Shown here in pieces: positions 32,067 to 41,450 of a stretch of DNA of 64,000 nt. The DNA is taken from contig JBLHLW010000002.1 of NCBI GenBank assembly GCA_047621345.1, forward strand, positions 54,936 through 118,935, written 5' to 3'. How positions within the stretch are numbered: position 1 is the first letter of the stretch; each line of letters begins with the position of its first letter. The notes below the pieces were generated by a model that saw nothing but the letters and a program-made list of their open reading frames with translations, did no database searches and was not told the origin of the DNA. This DNA comes from Actimicrobium sp047621345 (lineage in GTDB: Bacteria; Pseudomonadota; Gammaproteobacteria; Burkholderiales; Burkholderiaceae_D). Position numbers and translations under genes: made by a program.

Positions 32067-32795
32067 ATGCTTACTATCTCCAATCTGCACGCAGCCTACG
32101 GCAAAGTTGAAGTCCTGCACGGTATTTCACTTGAAGTACCAAAGGGCAAGGTTGTAACGCTGATCGGCTCAAACGGCGCTGGAAAAACCACAACCATGCG
32201 AGCTATTTCCGGCATGATCAAACCGAAATCCGGTAGCGTTACGCTCGCTGGGAAAGACGTTACGGGGCTCGAGTCGCACAAGATAGCTCGCGCGGGGTTA
32301 GCTCATTCGCCAGAAGGACGACGTGTTTTTTCGACAATGAGCATCACGGATAATTTGCTTCTAGGGGCATTTCCTCGGTACACCGGAGCGCGTCCTCGTG
32401 GTGATATCAAAGAGGATTTGGAAAAAGCACTTGAACTTTTTCCGCGGCTAAAAGAGCGTCAGCACCAATTAGCAGGTACGTTGTCTGGTGGTGAACAGCA
32501 AATGCTCGCGATGGCACGTGCCGTGATGTTGAACCCAGAAGTAATTCTGCTTGATGAGCCATCGATGGGCTTGGCGCCCATCCTCGTCGAAGAAGTTTTT
32601 CGCATTATCTTACGTCTTAAAGAGCGCGGCGTGACAATGCTACTTGTCGAGCAGTTTGCGGCAGCTGCGTTGAATGTGGCAGATTACGGTTACGTGATGG
32701 AAAACGGCCATATTTCGGTGCACGGACCTGCTGATAAGCTCAAAAACGACCCTGCTGTACAAGCCGCTTATCTTGGGGGCGGTCAGCAACACTGA
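32067..32795 (+). CDS. livF: Branched-chain amino acid ABC transporter ATPase LivF
   Basis: 242 residues from ATG at 32067. Walker A is GSNGAGKTT, signature LSGGEQQ, Walker B VILLDEPSMGL and the switch region LLVEQFAAAALN. The LTISNLHAAYGKVEVLHGISLEV start is typical of LivF. It pairs with the LivG half of the preceding fusion to energise transport. Last gene of the operon; a hairpin and T-run follow. Confidence 0.94.
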   Translation: MLTISNLHAAYGKVEVLHGISLEVPKGKVVTLIGSNGAGKTTTMRAISGMIKPKSGSVTLAGKDVTGLESHKIARAGLAHSPEGRRVFSTMSITDNLLLGAFPRYTGARPRGDIKEDLEKALELFPRLKERQHQLAGTLSGGEQQMLAMARAVMLNPEVILLDEPSMGLAPILVEEVFRIILRLKERGVTMLLVEQFAAAALNVADYGYVMENGHISVHGPADKLKNDPAVQAAYLGGGQQH

Positions 32796-32817
32796 TGCCT
32801 CGGTAACTTAAAAAATA

Positions 32818-32861
32818 GCCCGCTTCATCCAGGGATTTGCCCGGGAGACGCGGGTTTTTTT
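32818..32861 (+). terminator. Probable terminator after the liv operon
   Basis: CCCGC (32819-32823) pairs with GCGGG (32850-32854), with further pairing possible inside, followed by TTTTTTTA. The loop is long, so confidence is moderate. The convergent LysR gene ends at 32860. Confidence 0.55.
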
Positions 32862-33777
32862 ACGGTTTTTCTTTTGTAGTGCGCCAGTAGTCAGGCCGCA
32901 AGTAAGCTTGCCGTAAAAAGTCGATGAACACTCTGACGCGTAACGGCAGATGGCGTCGCTGTGCAAATACTGCGTAAATATCGCTACCTGGTGCGGCAAA
33001 TTCGTCGAGCACCGTGACCAGTTGTCCAGATTCGATTTCGCTGCCGACTTCCCACATCGACCTCCAAGACAGCCCCTTTCCCGCGAGGGCCCAATCGTGG
33101 AGAACTTCGCCGTCATTACAGGCCATATTGCCGGAGACCTTGATCGTGACATTCTTTCCGTGCTGGCGGAATGTCCAGCCTCGCTGACTGCCATCGCTGC
33201 TGATTGCCAGGCAGTTATGCCCTGTTAGTTGGTCCAGGGCCATTGGTGTCCCTTTGTGCTTTAGATAGGATGGAGACGCAACAACCACGCGTTTATTTTC
33301 GGCTAGTTTTACGCCAACCATGCTTGAGTCAGTGAGTGCCGCAATGCGGATAGCGACATCGATGCCTTCGCCTAACAGATCAGCTATTCGGTCATTGAGA
33401 CTGAGCGTCAGACTGACTTCACGATGTTCGGCCAAAAATGAAGGTAATAAATGGGCTACATGTTGGCGACCGAATCCCGCTGGGGCAGATATCGTCAGGT
33501 GGCCACTTGCGGCGCGTGCCCCAGCAGAGACTGCCAGTTCGGCTTGTTCAAGCTCGGCCAGGATGCGCTGGCAATCTTCCAGAAAACTGCTGCCTTCCGG
33601 TGTGAGCGCAATCTTGCGTGTGGTTCGTTGCAATAACTTGACGCCCAGTCGCTCTTCCAACGCATCAAGGCGTCGGCCTATCATTGCCGGTGCGATGCCT
33701 TCGGCTCTAGCTGCGGCGGAAAAACTTCCTTTGGCGATGATCTCGACAAAAGTGGAAAGCTGCTTGAATTGATCCAT
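32860..33777 (-). CDS. LysR family transcriptional regulator
   Basis: 305 residues from ATG at 33777; the longer frame to 33972 lacks homology. The N-terminal winged helix (MDQFKQLSTFVEIIAKGSFSAAARAEG, then MIGRRLDALEERLGVKLLQRTTRKIALTPEG) is of the LysR/CrgA type. An effector-binding domain follows with ISAPAGFGRQHVAHLLPSFL. It stands alone and converges on livF. Its target is unknown; LysR proteins usually control a divergent neighbour, but only a ~300-bp gap and a convergent gene lie there. Confidence 0.9.
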   Translation of the reverse strand: MDQFKQLSTFVEIIAKGSFSAAARAEGIAPAMIGRRLDALEERLGVKLLQRTTRKIALTPEGSSFLEDCQRILAELEQAELAVSAGARAASGHLTISAPAGFGRQHVAHLLPSFLAEHREVSLTLSLNDRIADLLGEGIDVAIRIAALTDSSMVGVKLAENKRVVVASPSYLKHKGTPMALDQLTGHNCLAISSDGSQRGWTFRQHGKNVTIKVSGNMACNDGEVLHDWALAGKGLSWRSMWEVGSEIESGQLVTVLDEFAAPGSDIYAVFAQRRHLPLRVRVFIDFLRQAYLRPDYWRTTKEKP

Positions 33778-33843
33778 GGAATCCGTGTGGTAAGTGCGTG
33801 CAAATCTGCCGCAGCAACAATGGTAATTCGTTTCATGGACAGA

Positions 33844-33878
33844 ACAAAAAAACGGCATGCCGATTATTCGACATGCCG
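33844..33878 (-). terminator. Rho-independent terminator for the BAX-inhibitor gene
   Basis: CGGCATG (33853-33859) and CATGCCG (33872-33878) form a 7-bp stem. On the minus strand the stem is followed by seven T. It lies about 200 bp past the stop of the gene ending at 34077. The intervening 33879-34076 holds no gene I can support. Confidence 0.65.
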
Positions 33879-34076
33879 CTCCGTATGCAAAAAGAAGATC
33901 TGTTTGGCTGCAGTTGGTTCTTGCCTTCTTCCTCGATGAAAATGATGCCTTCAATATCCTGTGTGCATCCAATCCCAGTCAAAGTGATAGTTACTATCCA
34001 TCTTGGTGGGACGGGATGAGGTTAAACCATTCACAGTTAAAGCATTGACAACAGTCCGAGTCGGCAGTCACCCGGC

Positions 34077-34769
34077 TTAGTCGTCGCGATTCACAAATCC
34101 AAGTATATGCAGCAGGCTAGTGAACAGGTTGAATATCGAAATAAACAGTGTCAGCGTCGCCATCACGTAATTGGTTTCACCACCGCGCACAATATTATTG
34201 GTTTCGTACAGAATCATGCCTGACATCAGGACTACGAAAGCAGCAGATACAGTCAATGATAGTGCCGGAATTTGCAGGAAGATACCTGCCAGCGATGCTA
34301 AAAATGCCACCAGTATGCCGATGGTCAGAAAACCGCCCATCATGGAGAGGTCGCGCTTGGTGACCATTGCATAGGCTGACAGTGCGACAAATATCGAGGC
34401 CGTACCGCCGAATGCGAGCATGACAGTTTCGGTGCCGTTAGGCATGCTCAAGTAGCGACTGATGATTGGGCCTAATGTGTAGCCCATGAAACCGGTCAGC
34501 GCGAACAGCAAACCGACCCCAAGGGCCTGATCGCGATATTTGGTAATAGCGAACAGCAAGCCGAAGTAACCGACTAACGTGATGATGATTCCCGGGCTTT
34601 GCAGGCCGAGCGCGGCCGTAGTACCTGCAGCCACGGCACTGAATGCCAGGCAGGCCGACAATAACATGTACGTGTTGCGAAGTACGCGACGGGCATCGCT
34701 ATCGATGACATTGCTGACCGACTCGGCATTCGTCGCGTTACGGCCGAAAAGTGAGTTGCGATCGTTCAT
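34077..34769 (-). CDS. BAX inhibitor-1/YccA family membrane protein
   Basis: 230 residues with about seven membrane helices and a soluble N terminus of ~28 residues. The family segments are RNTYMLLSACLAFSA, GLLFALTGFMGYTLGPI, and a C-terminal YVMATLTLFISIFNLFTSLLHILG. Bacterial members (YbhL, YccA) modulate membrane proteolysis by FtsH or act as calcium-leak channels. It ends in an Asp-rich tail (VNRDD), as the family often does. It diverges from the NhaR-like gene. Confidence 0.92.
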   Translation of the reverse strand: MNDRNSLFGRNATNAESVSNVIDSDARRVLRNTYMLLSACLAFSAVAAGTTAALGLQSPGIIITLVGYFGLLFAITKYRDQALGVGLLFALTGFMGYTLGPIISRYLSMPNGTETVMLAFGGTASIFVALSAYAMVTKRDLSMMGGFLTIGILVAFLASLAGIFLQIPALSLTVSAAFVVLMSGMILYETNNIVRGGETNYVMATLTLFISIFNLFTSLLHILGFVNRDD

Positions 34770-34894
34770 AGAGTAGTCCTTCCTATGTAAAAAAACTGAC
34801 GCCGGTAAAAAATTAACCGATTGGTGGAGGATAGACGATTTTCTTTGTTTAAAAAGCGCAGATAATAGAAGGCTAACTTCGATAAAGCAGAATC

Positions 34895-35821
34895 ATGAAA
34901 AATACAGGCCTAAATTTTCGACATCTTTACTATTTTTGGGTTGTTGCAAAGGAGGATAGTATTACGCGAGCAGCTGAGCGGCTAGGCGTAGCGATCCAGA
35001 CCATCAGTACCCAGTTAGGTCTTCTAGAAAAGTCGATTGGTAAATCGTTGTTCGCTCCTCAGGGACGGCGTCTCGTATTGACAGAGGCGGGTCGCATCGC
35101 AATGGGTTATGCCGAACAGATTTTCGCGCTTGGCGAGCAAATGGAGGATGCACTGTCCGATCTTGATGTTGGTAGGACAATGCGCCTGACGGTGGGAATT
35201 TCTGATTCGTTGCCAAAATTGATTGCCTCACGCCTGCTGGCTGCAGCACTCGCCTTGCCCGATCGGGTCAAGCTAGTGTGCTACGAAGATCGCTTTGAAG
35301 CTTTGCTCGGGGAGTTGAAGGTCCATAAGCTTGATGTAGTGTTGACGGATCGCCCGGTACACGCAGGGACTGTTTTGCGCGTATTTAGCCATTTGTTAGG
35401 GGAGAGCGAACTGATGCTCTTCGGCTTGCCTGCGCTAGCGGCTCGATACGAACCTGGTTTTCCGGCCAGCCTGCAGGGCGCGCCATTGCTGCTCCCTACA
35501 CGCAACAATGCGATCCGCGGCCGGATCGATAATTGGCTTGAGACCCATGACCTGCGTGCTGACGTGGTCGGCGAGTTCGACGACAATGCCTTGCTCAATA
35601 CGTTCGGGCGCAGCGGGTTGGGATTGTTTCCGGCGCCATCTGCACTGGCCAAGGATGTTGCGGCACAGTTCGGTGCGGTACCGGTTGGGGCGTTACGGGG
35701 TGTCAAAGAACAATTTTATGCGGTATCTAACGAACGTAAGATCAAGCACCCGGCGGTCGAGGCAATTCTGTCGGCAATTCACGGCGAAGATCTCACTGGC
35801 GCTCACAAAGAGATTACATAA
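34895..35821 (+). CDS. nhaR: NhaR-like LysR family transcriptional activator
   Basis: 308 residues. The N-terminal LNFRHLYYFWVVAKEDSITRAAERLGVAIQTISTQLGLLE helix-turn-helix, followed by KSLFAPQGRRLVLTEAGR, closely fits NhaR. In E. coli NhaR activates the Na+/H+ antiporter gene nhaA in response to sodium. No nhaA is present in the window, so its target here is unclear; the neighbours are two small membrane proteins (BAX-inhibitor-1 and MarC). Its stop overlaps the convergent marC stop by 19 bp. Confidence 0.85.
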   Translation: MKNTGLNFRHLYYFWVVAKEDSITRAAERLGVAIQTISTQLGLLEKSIGKSLFAPQGRRLVLTEAGRIAMGYAEQIFALGEQMEDALSDLDVGRTMRLTVGISDSLPKLIASRLLAAALALPDRVKLVCYEDRFEALLGELKVHKLDVVLTDRPVHAGTVLRVFSHLLGESELMLFGLPALAARYEPGFPASLQGAPLLLPTRNNAIRGRIDNWLETHDLRADVVGEFDDNALLNTFGRSGLGLFPAPSALAKDVAAQFGAVPVGALRGVKEQFYAVSNERKIKHPAVEAILSAIHGEDLTGAHKEIT

Positions 35822-36402
35822 GATCGGATGCCGGCTAGTAGCATTTCAACTGCCATCGCTGTGAGGATTAAGCCCATTAAACGCTCGAATGCCAGCATGG
35901 CGCGTATGCCTAGTACCTGCTGCATTCGTTCGGCACCGAGCAAGACTGCCAGCCAGACCAGAGCTACTGCTGACAGCGCGGCGACATGCAATACGACATC
36001 AGCAGTGGAGTCGGATGAAAACAGTAGTACGGTTGCCAGCGCAGAGGGGCCTGCCAAGGCGGGAATGGCGAGCGGCACTATGAACGGCTCGCTGTTGCTG
36101 TCACTATCACCAAGTACGCCTCCCGGTTGCGGGAATACCATCCGCAGTGCGATCAGGAACAGGATTACTCCGCCGCCGATGCGAAGTGCAATCTCGGATA
36201 ATTGCAACGCATTCAGAAAATGCCTCCCAAAGAACATGAACAGTAGTAGCAGCAGGAAAGCGATAAGGCATTCGCGCACCACCACGCGCCAACGACGTTC
36301 GCGTGGCACGACCCTCAAGGCGCTGACGAATAGCGGGACATTTCCGAATGGATCGGTGACTAGCAGCAGCAGGATGAATGCCTGAAAAAAAGTATTGGAC
36401 AT
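35803..36402 (-). CDS. MarC family integral membrane protein
   Basis: 199 residues, six predicted membrane helices. The MarC/YhcE signature is clear: LLLVTDPFGNVPLFVSALRVVP at the start, IGGGVILFLIALRMVFP in the middle, and FIVPLAIPALAGPSALATVLLFSS. The family has no proven transport substrate; the old link to multiple antibiotic resistance was withdrawn. It is convergent with the NhaR-like gene, with overlapping 3' ends. Confidence 0.9.
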   Translation of the reverse strand: MSNTFFQAFILLLLVTDPFGNVPLFVSALRVVPRERRWRVVVRECLIAFLLLLLFMFFGRHFLNALQLSEIALRIGGGVILFLIALRMVFPQPGGVLGDSDSNSEPFIVPLAIPALAGPSALATVLLFSSDSTADVVLHVAALSAVALVWLAVLLGAERMQQVLGIRAMLAFERLMGLILTAMAVEMLLAGIRSYVISL

Positions 36403-36839
36403 GAAGTAAGTGGAAAAAGAGTCGAATGCGTGGCAGTGCGCGCATGTTACGGTATTACGTCATGCACATAGCATTTCGTCACTATCGAGTGTTATGTCGC
36501 ATCGACATGCTCGGGCGTACATCGAGTTTGATCGCATCTAAAAAATTCCTGCAGACGTCTTCGCGTCTTCGCGTCGGCGCTCTGGGCGCGATGGTTGTGA
36601 GAGGTAATATCGATCGCCGATAATGACCTGACCGACCTGGGCTGGTATTAAGTGTTCGGTATGCGTTCACGTGTGTCATGACCTGTGCCGGTCAACCCTT
36701 TATTGAGATCGCGCTGTCGCTACTGACCTCGAGTGATATCAAGGCCTTCGACACACCTGACTACCGTATGGGAACAGGGGTTGCTGGCAAGACCACCTGT
36801 TTTGATTTCATTTGCTACCGGCCAGAATTCGTCTCTTGC
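36403..36839. other. 437-bp intergenic region
   Basis: Lies between marC and the DUF1993 gene, both on the minus strand. Short frames here (such as 36678-36989) overlap the DUF1993 coding region in part and show no family features. I see no RNA gene or strong repeat. Confidence 0.4.
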
Positions 36840-37346
36840 TCAGTACTTACCAATGAAATCACGCTTGCCGATTTCGATGCCGTTATGACGCAGGATTGCG
36901 TAGGCGGTCGTTGCGTGAAAGAAAAATTGTGGCAGTGCGTAATGCAGCAGGTAAGTTTGACCTTTAAATGTCTTGCTGTTCGGGCCTGAGCTGGTCGTGA
37001 TGTCGCGCTCTTCGCTGCCATTAATCTGTGCAGCTGGTAGTGAACCGATGAAGACGAGTGTTTTGGCAATGCGTGCCTTGAGCTCCGCAAAAGTCTGCTC
37101 GGTATCCTCGTATTTTGGCACCTCGACACCGGCCAGGCGAGCGCAACAACCCTTGGCAAAATCCGCGGCAATCAAGACCTGACGTGTCAGCGCGAACATG
37201 TCCGGGAACAGCCGCGACTGCAGTAATGCATTCGGATCGATTTTCTTTTCAGTGGCATGGAGCTCGGCTTTATCAAGTAAGTCCGTCAGGCTGTTGAGCA
37301 TTTGGGTGAACACGGGAACGGAAGCGGCATACATCGACATAGTCAT
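36840..37346 (-). CDS. DUF1993 domain-containing protein
   Basis: 168 residues. It matches the DUF1993 family: start SMYAASVPVFTQMLNSLTDLLDKAE, middle LFPDMFALTRQVLIAADFAKG, and end YLLHYALPQFFFHATTAYAILRHNG, then IGKRDFIG. The fold is predicted to be a DinB-like four-helix bundle with conserved His near the C terminus. Function is unknown. Start at 37346 is supported by a good GGAG 9 bp upstream. It diverges from the orphan hydroxylase gene. Confidence 0.88.
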   Translation of the reverse strand: MTMSMYAASVPVFTQMLNSLTDLLDKAELHATEKKIDPNALLQSRLFPDMFALTRQVLIAADFAKGCCARLAGVEVPKYEDTEQTFAELKARIAKTLVFIGSLPAAQINGSEERDITTSSGPNSKTFKGQTYLLHYALPQFFFHATTAYAILRHNGIEIGKRDFIGKY

Positions 37347-37458
37347 TCTGGTCTCCTATAAAAGTCTGGCGATGATAGCGCAATGCCGCCGCCGGGGTGG
37401 CATGCGAAGGGCGCTTCTGCGGTACGATGATCGACCGAAAAGCCATTCCAGAGAGTCT

Positions 37459-39717
37459 ATGCCGAACACCCCGCCGAAAAAAACCTCGCGTCGTTACTTC
37501 TTGCTTGGCGCCCTCGGCGTGACTGGGGCGCTGACAGTTGGTTGGGGTCTAATGCCCCCGCGCCAGCGTCAGGACGGTAGCGCGCCGCTGCCAGTCGTCG
37601 ATGGAGAAATCGCGCTCAATGGATGGATCAAGATCGGTCGGGATGGCATGGTCACGGTCGCCATGCCGCGCAGTGAAATGGGGCAGGGGGTCCATACGGC
37701 TCTGCCGATGCTGGTCGCCGAAGAGCTTGACGTGCCACTGACGATGGTGCGCATTATGCAGGCCCCGATCGACAAAATTTACGGCAACGTCACGATGCTG
37801 GCCGATGGCCTGCCCTTTCATCCGGACGACAACGGGCTCGTCAAGCGCAGTGCACGATGGCTGACAGCGAAGGTTGCGCGAGAGCTCGGGTTGATGGTTA
37901 CCGGTGGTTCATCCAGCGTCAAGGATGCGTGGGGGCCAATGCGTGAAGCCGGCGCTACGGCACGGGCGATGCTGGTTGCTGCCGCCGCACAGCAGTGGAA
38001 GGTGCCGGTTGTTGAATGCCTCACCGACGCTGGTGCGGTCAGGCATCCTGATGGCAGGCGTGCCAGTTATGGTGAGTTGGTCGCCGCAGCAGTTCATAGC
38101 AATCCCGGAACGATTTCGCTGCGGTCGCCAGCGCAATTCAAACTGATCGGCACGTCGCAGTCCAGACGCGACTCCGCCGTCAAGGTCGATGGTAGTGCCC
38201 TGTTCGGACTCGATGTACGACCACCCGGCATGGTCTACGCCGCGGTACGGATGTCCCCGACCATCGGCGGCAGCGTTGGTCAGTTCTTCGATAGCGAGGT
38301 CAGAGCATTGCCGGGTGTGCTGCAAGTGGTCGATTTTTCTGCTGCAGCTGGGGGTGTGGCAGGCGTTGCGGTGATTGCCAAATCATTCTGGCAGGCGCAA
38401 CTCGCGGTCACGGCATTGCCACTGGATTGGGTTGCTGGCCCGAATGCGACACTAAATACTGTCGACGTGTTTGCTGACCTCGCCGCCAAGCTCGATAAGG
38501 AGCCGGGATATGTCTATCGTGCCACCGGGGACATGGCACTGGCCGAAAAGGCAGTCAAAAGCTTGCAGGTCGAGTACCGCGCTCCGTTTCTGGCGCACGC
38601 AGCGATGGAGCCAATCAACTGTACCGCTCAGGTTCGTGATGGCAGGGTCACGCTGTGGGCTTCGACACAGGTCCCGAGCATCGCCCTGGCCGTCGCTGCC
38701 CGGATTGCAGGTGTTGATAAAGAGCAGGTCACCGTGCATGTCACTTATCTGGGTGGAGGCTTCGGTCGCCGGCTCGAAATTGACATGGTGGCGCAGGCAG
38801 TGGCAATTGCTTTGGCAGCGGCCGGCGCACCGGTACAAGTGATCTGGTCGCGTGAAGAAGACACGAGGCACGATATGTATCGGCCGGCGGCATTGGCGCG
38901 GTTTTCCGCCGCGCTCGACAGTAGTGGTCAGGTGATTGGTTATGACTGCAAGTCGGCATCGGGTTCGATCACGCATCAAGTACTCAAACGGTCTTTTGGG
39001 TTGCCTTCCGGTGGCCCTGACAAGACCACAGTCGAGGGCGAATTTGATTTGCCTTACGAGTTTCCGAACCAGCGTATTGCCCACGTGATTGCACCGACGC
39101 CGGTGCCAATCGGATACTGGCGTTCGGTGGGGCATTCGCATAATGCTTTTTTTACCGAGAGCTTTATTGATGAGATGGCACTGGCTGCCGGCAAGGATGA
39201 AGTCGTGTTCCGGCGCGAGCTGTTAAAAAACCATCCGCGTCATCTGGCCGTGCTCGATGCGGCGCTTGCCAAAGCCGGTCGTGCTCCGGCCGGGCATGCT
39301 CATGGCGTGGCGCTACATCAATCATTCGGCAGTATCGTTGCCGAAGTGGCCGAGGTCTCGATCAGAGCGCGCACTATCCATGTGCATCGGGTGGTCTGTG
39401 CCGTCGATTGCGGTATCGCCGTCAATCCGAATCTGATTGCCCAGCAAATGGAATCGGCTGTGATTTTTGGCCTCAGCGCAGCACTGTTCGGAGAAATCAC
39501 GTTACATGACGGTCAGGTGCAGGAGGACAACTTCAGCAATTATCCGGTTGTCCGGATGCATCAGGCACCGGTCGTGGAAACGGTGATTATTGCTAGTGTC
39601 GAGCCACCGGAAGGTATCGGCGAGCCCGGCTTGCCGCCGATTGCGCCGGCGGTGGCGAACGCGATTTTTAAACTGACGGGTACCCGTTTGCGTAGCTTGC
39701 CATTGCAGTTGGTCTGA
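37459..39717 (+). CDS. Orphan TAT-exported molybdenum hydroxylase large subunit
   Basis: 752 residues from ATG at 37459; the frame upstream to 37198 antisenses the DUF1993 gene. A twin-arginine signal (SRRYFLLGALGV, Arg11-Arg12) predicts export. Xanthine oxidase family motifs include YLGGGFGRRLEID, GYWRSVGHS and the catalytic Glu722 in GIGEPGLPP. It is the second IorB-like protein in the window but has no 2Fe-2S subunit, FAD subunit or cytochrome gene next to it. It must borrow an electron-transfer partner encoded elsewhere, or the IorA-like subunit at 10065-10535. Substrate unknown. Confidence 0.88.
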   Translation: MPNTPPKKTSRRYFLLGALGVTGALTVGWGLMPPRQRQDGSAPLPVVDGEIALNGWIKIGRDGMVTVAMPRSEMGQGVHTALPMLVAEELDVPLTMVRIMQAPIDKIYGNVTMLADGLPFHPDDNGLVKRSARWLTAKVARELGLMVTGGSSSVKDAWGPMREAGATARAMLVAAAAQQWKVPVVECLTDAGAVRHPDGRRASYGELVAAAVHSNPGTISLRSPAQFKLIGTSQSRRDSAVKVDGSALFGLDVRPPGMVYAAVRMSPTIGGSVGQFFDSEVRALPGVLQVVDFSAAAGGVAGVAVIAKSFWQAQLAVTALPLDWVAGPNATLNTVDVFADLAAKLDKEPGYVYRATGDMALAEKAVKSLQVEYRAPFLAHAAMEPINCTAQVRDGRVTLWASTQVPSIALAVAARIAGVDKEQVTVHVTYLGGGFGRRLEIDMVAQAVAIALAAAGAPVQVIWSREEDTRHDMYRPAALARFSAALDSSGQVIGYDCKSASGSITHQVLKRSFGLPSGGPDKTTVEGEFDLPYEFPNQRIAHVIAPTPVPIGYWRSVGHSHNAFFTESFIDEMALAAGKDEVVFRRELLKNHPRHLAVLDAALAKAGRAPAGHAHGVALHQSFGSIVAEVAEVSIRARTIHVHRVVCAVDCGIAVNPNLIAQQMESAVIFGLSAALFGEITLHDGQVQEDNFSNYPVVRMHQAPVVETVIIASVEPPEGIGEPGLPPIAPAVANAIFKLTGTRLRSLPLQLV

Positions 39718-40134
39718 TCACCCGGCAGCGTCATCGAGCCGACGCTGCAAATGGAAACGCTGTTGCTGCGCATGGCTGGTAGCGATATTGGCGAGTTCAT
39801 CGCCTGACAGGGCTGCTTGCGCTTGCACCAGTCGGTCGGCCAATTGCAGGCCGGGCTGGACACTGCCAAAAAAAGCGACATGCGCGTTGCGCTGCACGAG
39901 CAATGTCGGGAAATTGTCGACTTCGATATCGCCTAGCAAATCAGCCTGATCTTCGATATCTATCCACACGAAGTGTTTGTCAGGATGGCGCAGTGCCAGT
40001 TCGTCGAACTGCGGGCGGTAGTCGCGGCAAACATCGCACCACGCGGCGCACAGGCAGGCGACGAGCAAGTCGTCGCCGCGCAGCCATTGCTGCAATTGGG
40101 GGAGGGTGTCGGCGTTCAAGGTCAAGGTTGTCAT
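39718..40134 (-). CDS. Thioredoxin-like protein with atypical WCDVC active site
   Basis: 138 residues from ATG at 40134. The thioredoxin fold is recognised by LVACLCAAWCDVCRDYRP with Cys33 and Cys36, then a conserved VDNFPTLLV cis-proline region. The dipeptide between the cysteines is Asp-Val, not the Gly-Pro of thioredoxin, which should alter its redox potential. A third cysteine lies four residues before the motif (CLCAAWC). No signal peptide, so probably cytoplasmic. It is convergent with the orphan hydroxylase gene (adjacent stops) and diverges from tsaB. Confidence 0.8.
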   Translation of the reverse strand: MTTLTLNADTLPQLQQWLRGDDLLVACLCAAWCDVCRDYRPQFDELALRHPDKHFVWIDIEDQADLLGDIEVDNFPTLLVQRNAHVAFFGSVQPGLQLADRLVQAQAALSGDELANIATSHAQQQRFHLQRRLDDAAG

Positions 40135-40263
40135 GGAGCGCAGGGCGGATAACAAAAACGATATCGTAATGCATGTCGGGACTTTGGCACCAGCAGGACT
40201 GGCCGAACCAGACATTTGAGCGATTCATCTGATCCGCCCGTCGCGCGCGGTAAAATACGCTCC

Positions 40264-40962
40264 ATGCCCACCATTCTCGCCATCGATACTTCTTCCGAGT
40301 CCGCCACCGTCGCCTTGCTATGCGGTTCTACCGTTTTGAGCAGACTGGCCAGCGGTCCACAAACACACTCTCAAACCCTGTTGCCAATGGTGCAGCAAGT
40401 ATTGCAGGAAGCCGGGCTTGGACTGGCCGATTGCGCAGCGATTGCGTTTGGCGCCGGTCCCGGTTCCTTCACTGGTGTACGCACCGCTTGCGGTGTAGCG
40501 CAAGGTCTGGCTTTCGGTGCTGATCTTCCGGTCGTCGCGATCAATACACTTGAAGCGATGGCGCTAGCCTGCCATGAGCGTACCGGTGCCAGTGATGTAC
40601 TGGCCTTGCTGGATGCCAGGATGGGCGAAGTCTACTGGGCGCAATACCGTTTCACGCCGACGCGCGAGATCATCACCGCGCCTTGTCTGTCTGCGCCCGA
40701 TGGCGTCTTGCCGGTCGGTGCCGTCATCGCTTGCGGCAACGGCTTGTCCGCTTATGCCACCCAATTCGCCGGCCAGCCATTGATGCAGGATGCCTGTCCA
40801 GACGTGATGCCGCATGCGACGCAGGTCGCAACGCTGGCGCGGTTGGCATTAGCCGCCGGGTCGCAGGTGGCGGCCCGCGATGCGCGACCCATTTATTTGC
40901 GCAATAAAATTGCGTTGACCACCGCAGAGCGCCTATTAAAAAGTCAGCAGGCGGCGGTATGA
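40264..40962 (+). CDS. tsaB: tRNA threonylcarbamoyladenosine biosynthesis protein TsaB
   Basis: 232 residues from ATG at 40264. It starts PTILAIDTSSESATVALL and contains the family motif FGAGPGSFTGVRTACGVAQGLAFG. TsaB is the inactive Kae1/YgjD paralogue that works with TsaD and TsaE to make t6A at position 37 of ANN-reading tRNAs. It overlaps rimI by 4 bp, a common pairing. Confidence 0.95.
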   Translation: MPTILAIDTSSESATVALLCGSTVLSRLASGPQTHSQTLLPMVQQVLQEAGLGLADCAAIAFGAGPGSFTGVRTACGVAQGLAFGADLPVVAINTLEAMALACHERTGASDVLALLDARMGEVYWAQYRFTPTREIITAPCLSAPDGVLPVGAVIACGNGLSAYATQFAGQPLMQDACPDVMPHATQVATLARLALAAGSQVAARDARPIYLRNKIALTTAERLLKSQQAAV

Positions 40963-41450
40963 GTCTGGCAAGTCATCCGCAACGAGTACTGCATCTGGAT
41001 CCATCGCTGCAGTTTCAGCGAATGACCGAGCAGGATCTGGACGATGTTGTGGCAATCGAAGGCACGGTGTATCCGCACCCGTGGTCGCGCGGCAATTTTG
41101 TTGATTCAATTCGTAGTGATTACCAGGCGTGGGTGCTGCGTGACGGGCAAGGTGTGTTGCTCGGATACTTCCTCATGATGCTGGCGGTTGATGAAGTCCA
41201 TTTGCTCAATATATCGGTGCGCGGTGATTTGCATGGCTGCGGCCTTGGCCGTTATCAGTTACAGAAAATTGTTGCGTTGGCACAGCAGGAAGGGATGCAA
41301 TCGGTACTGCTGGAAGTGCGACCATCGAATTTACGCGCGCTGGCGGTCTACGAGCGTTACGGCTTCGTGCGGATCGGATGTCGCAAAAACTATTATCCCG
41401 CCGATGCTGGCGCTCGCGAGGACGCGATCGTGATGCGATTGATGTCATGA
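40959..41450 (+). CDS. rimI: Ribosomal protein S18 alanine N-acetyltransferase RimI
   Basis: 163-residue GNAT acetyltransferase. Features: MTEQDLDDVVAIEGTVYPHPWSRGNF, the acetyl-CoA loop VRGDLHGCGLGRYQ, and LLEVRPSNLRALAVYERYGFVRIGCRKNYYP, all hallmark RimI segments. It acetylates the N terminus of S18. It overlaps tsaB and the glycosylase gene by 4 bp each, so the three are co-translated. Confidence 0.95.
   Translation: MSLASHPQRVLHLDPSLQFQRMTEQDLDDVVAIEGTVYPHPWSRGNFVDSIRSDYQAWVLRDGQGVLLGYFLMMLAVDEVHLLNISVRGDLHGCGLGRYQLQKIVALAQQEGMQSVLLEVRPSNLRALAVYERYGFVRIGCRKNYYPADAGAREDAIVMRLMS

Noticed and set aside
36678..36989. 103-codon frame between marC and DUF1993
   Set aside because: Its second half is antisense to DUF1993 and no homology is apparent.
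37198..37458. Upstream extension of the orphan Mo hydroxylase frame
   Set aside because: It is antisense to the DUF1993 gene and would bury the twin-arginine signal 87 residues inside the protein.
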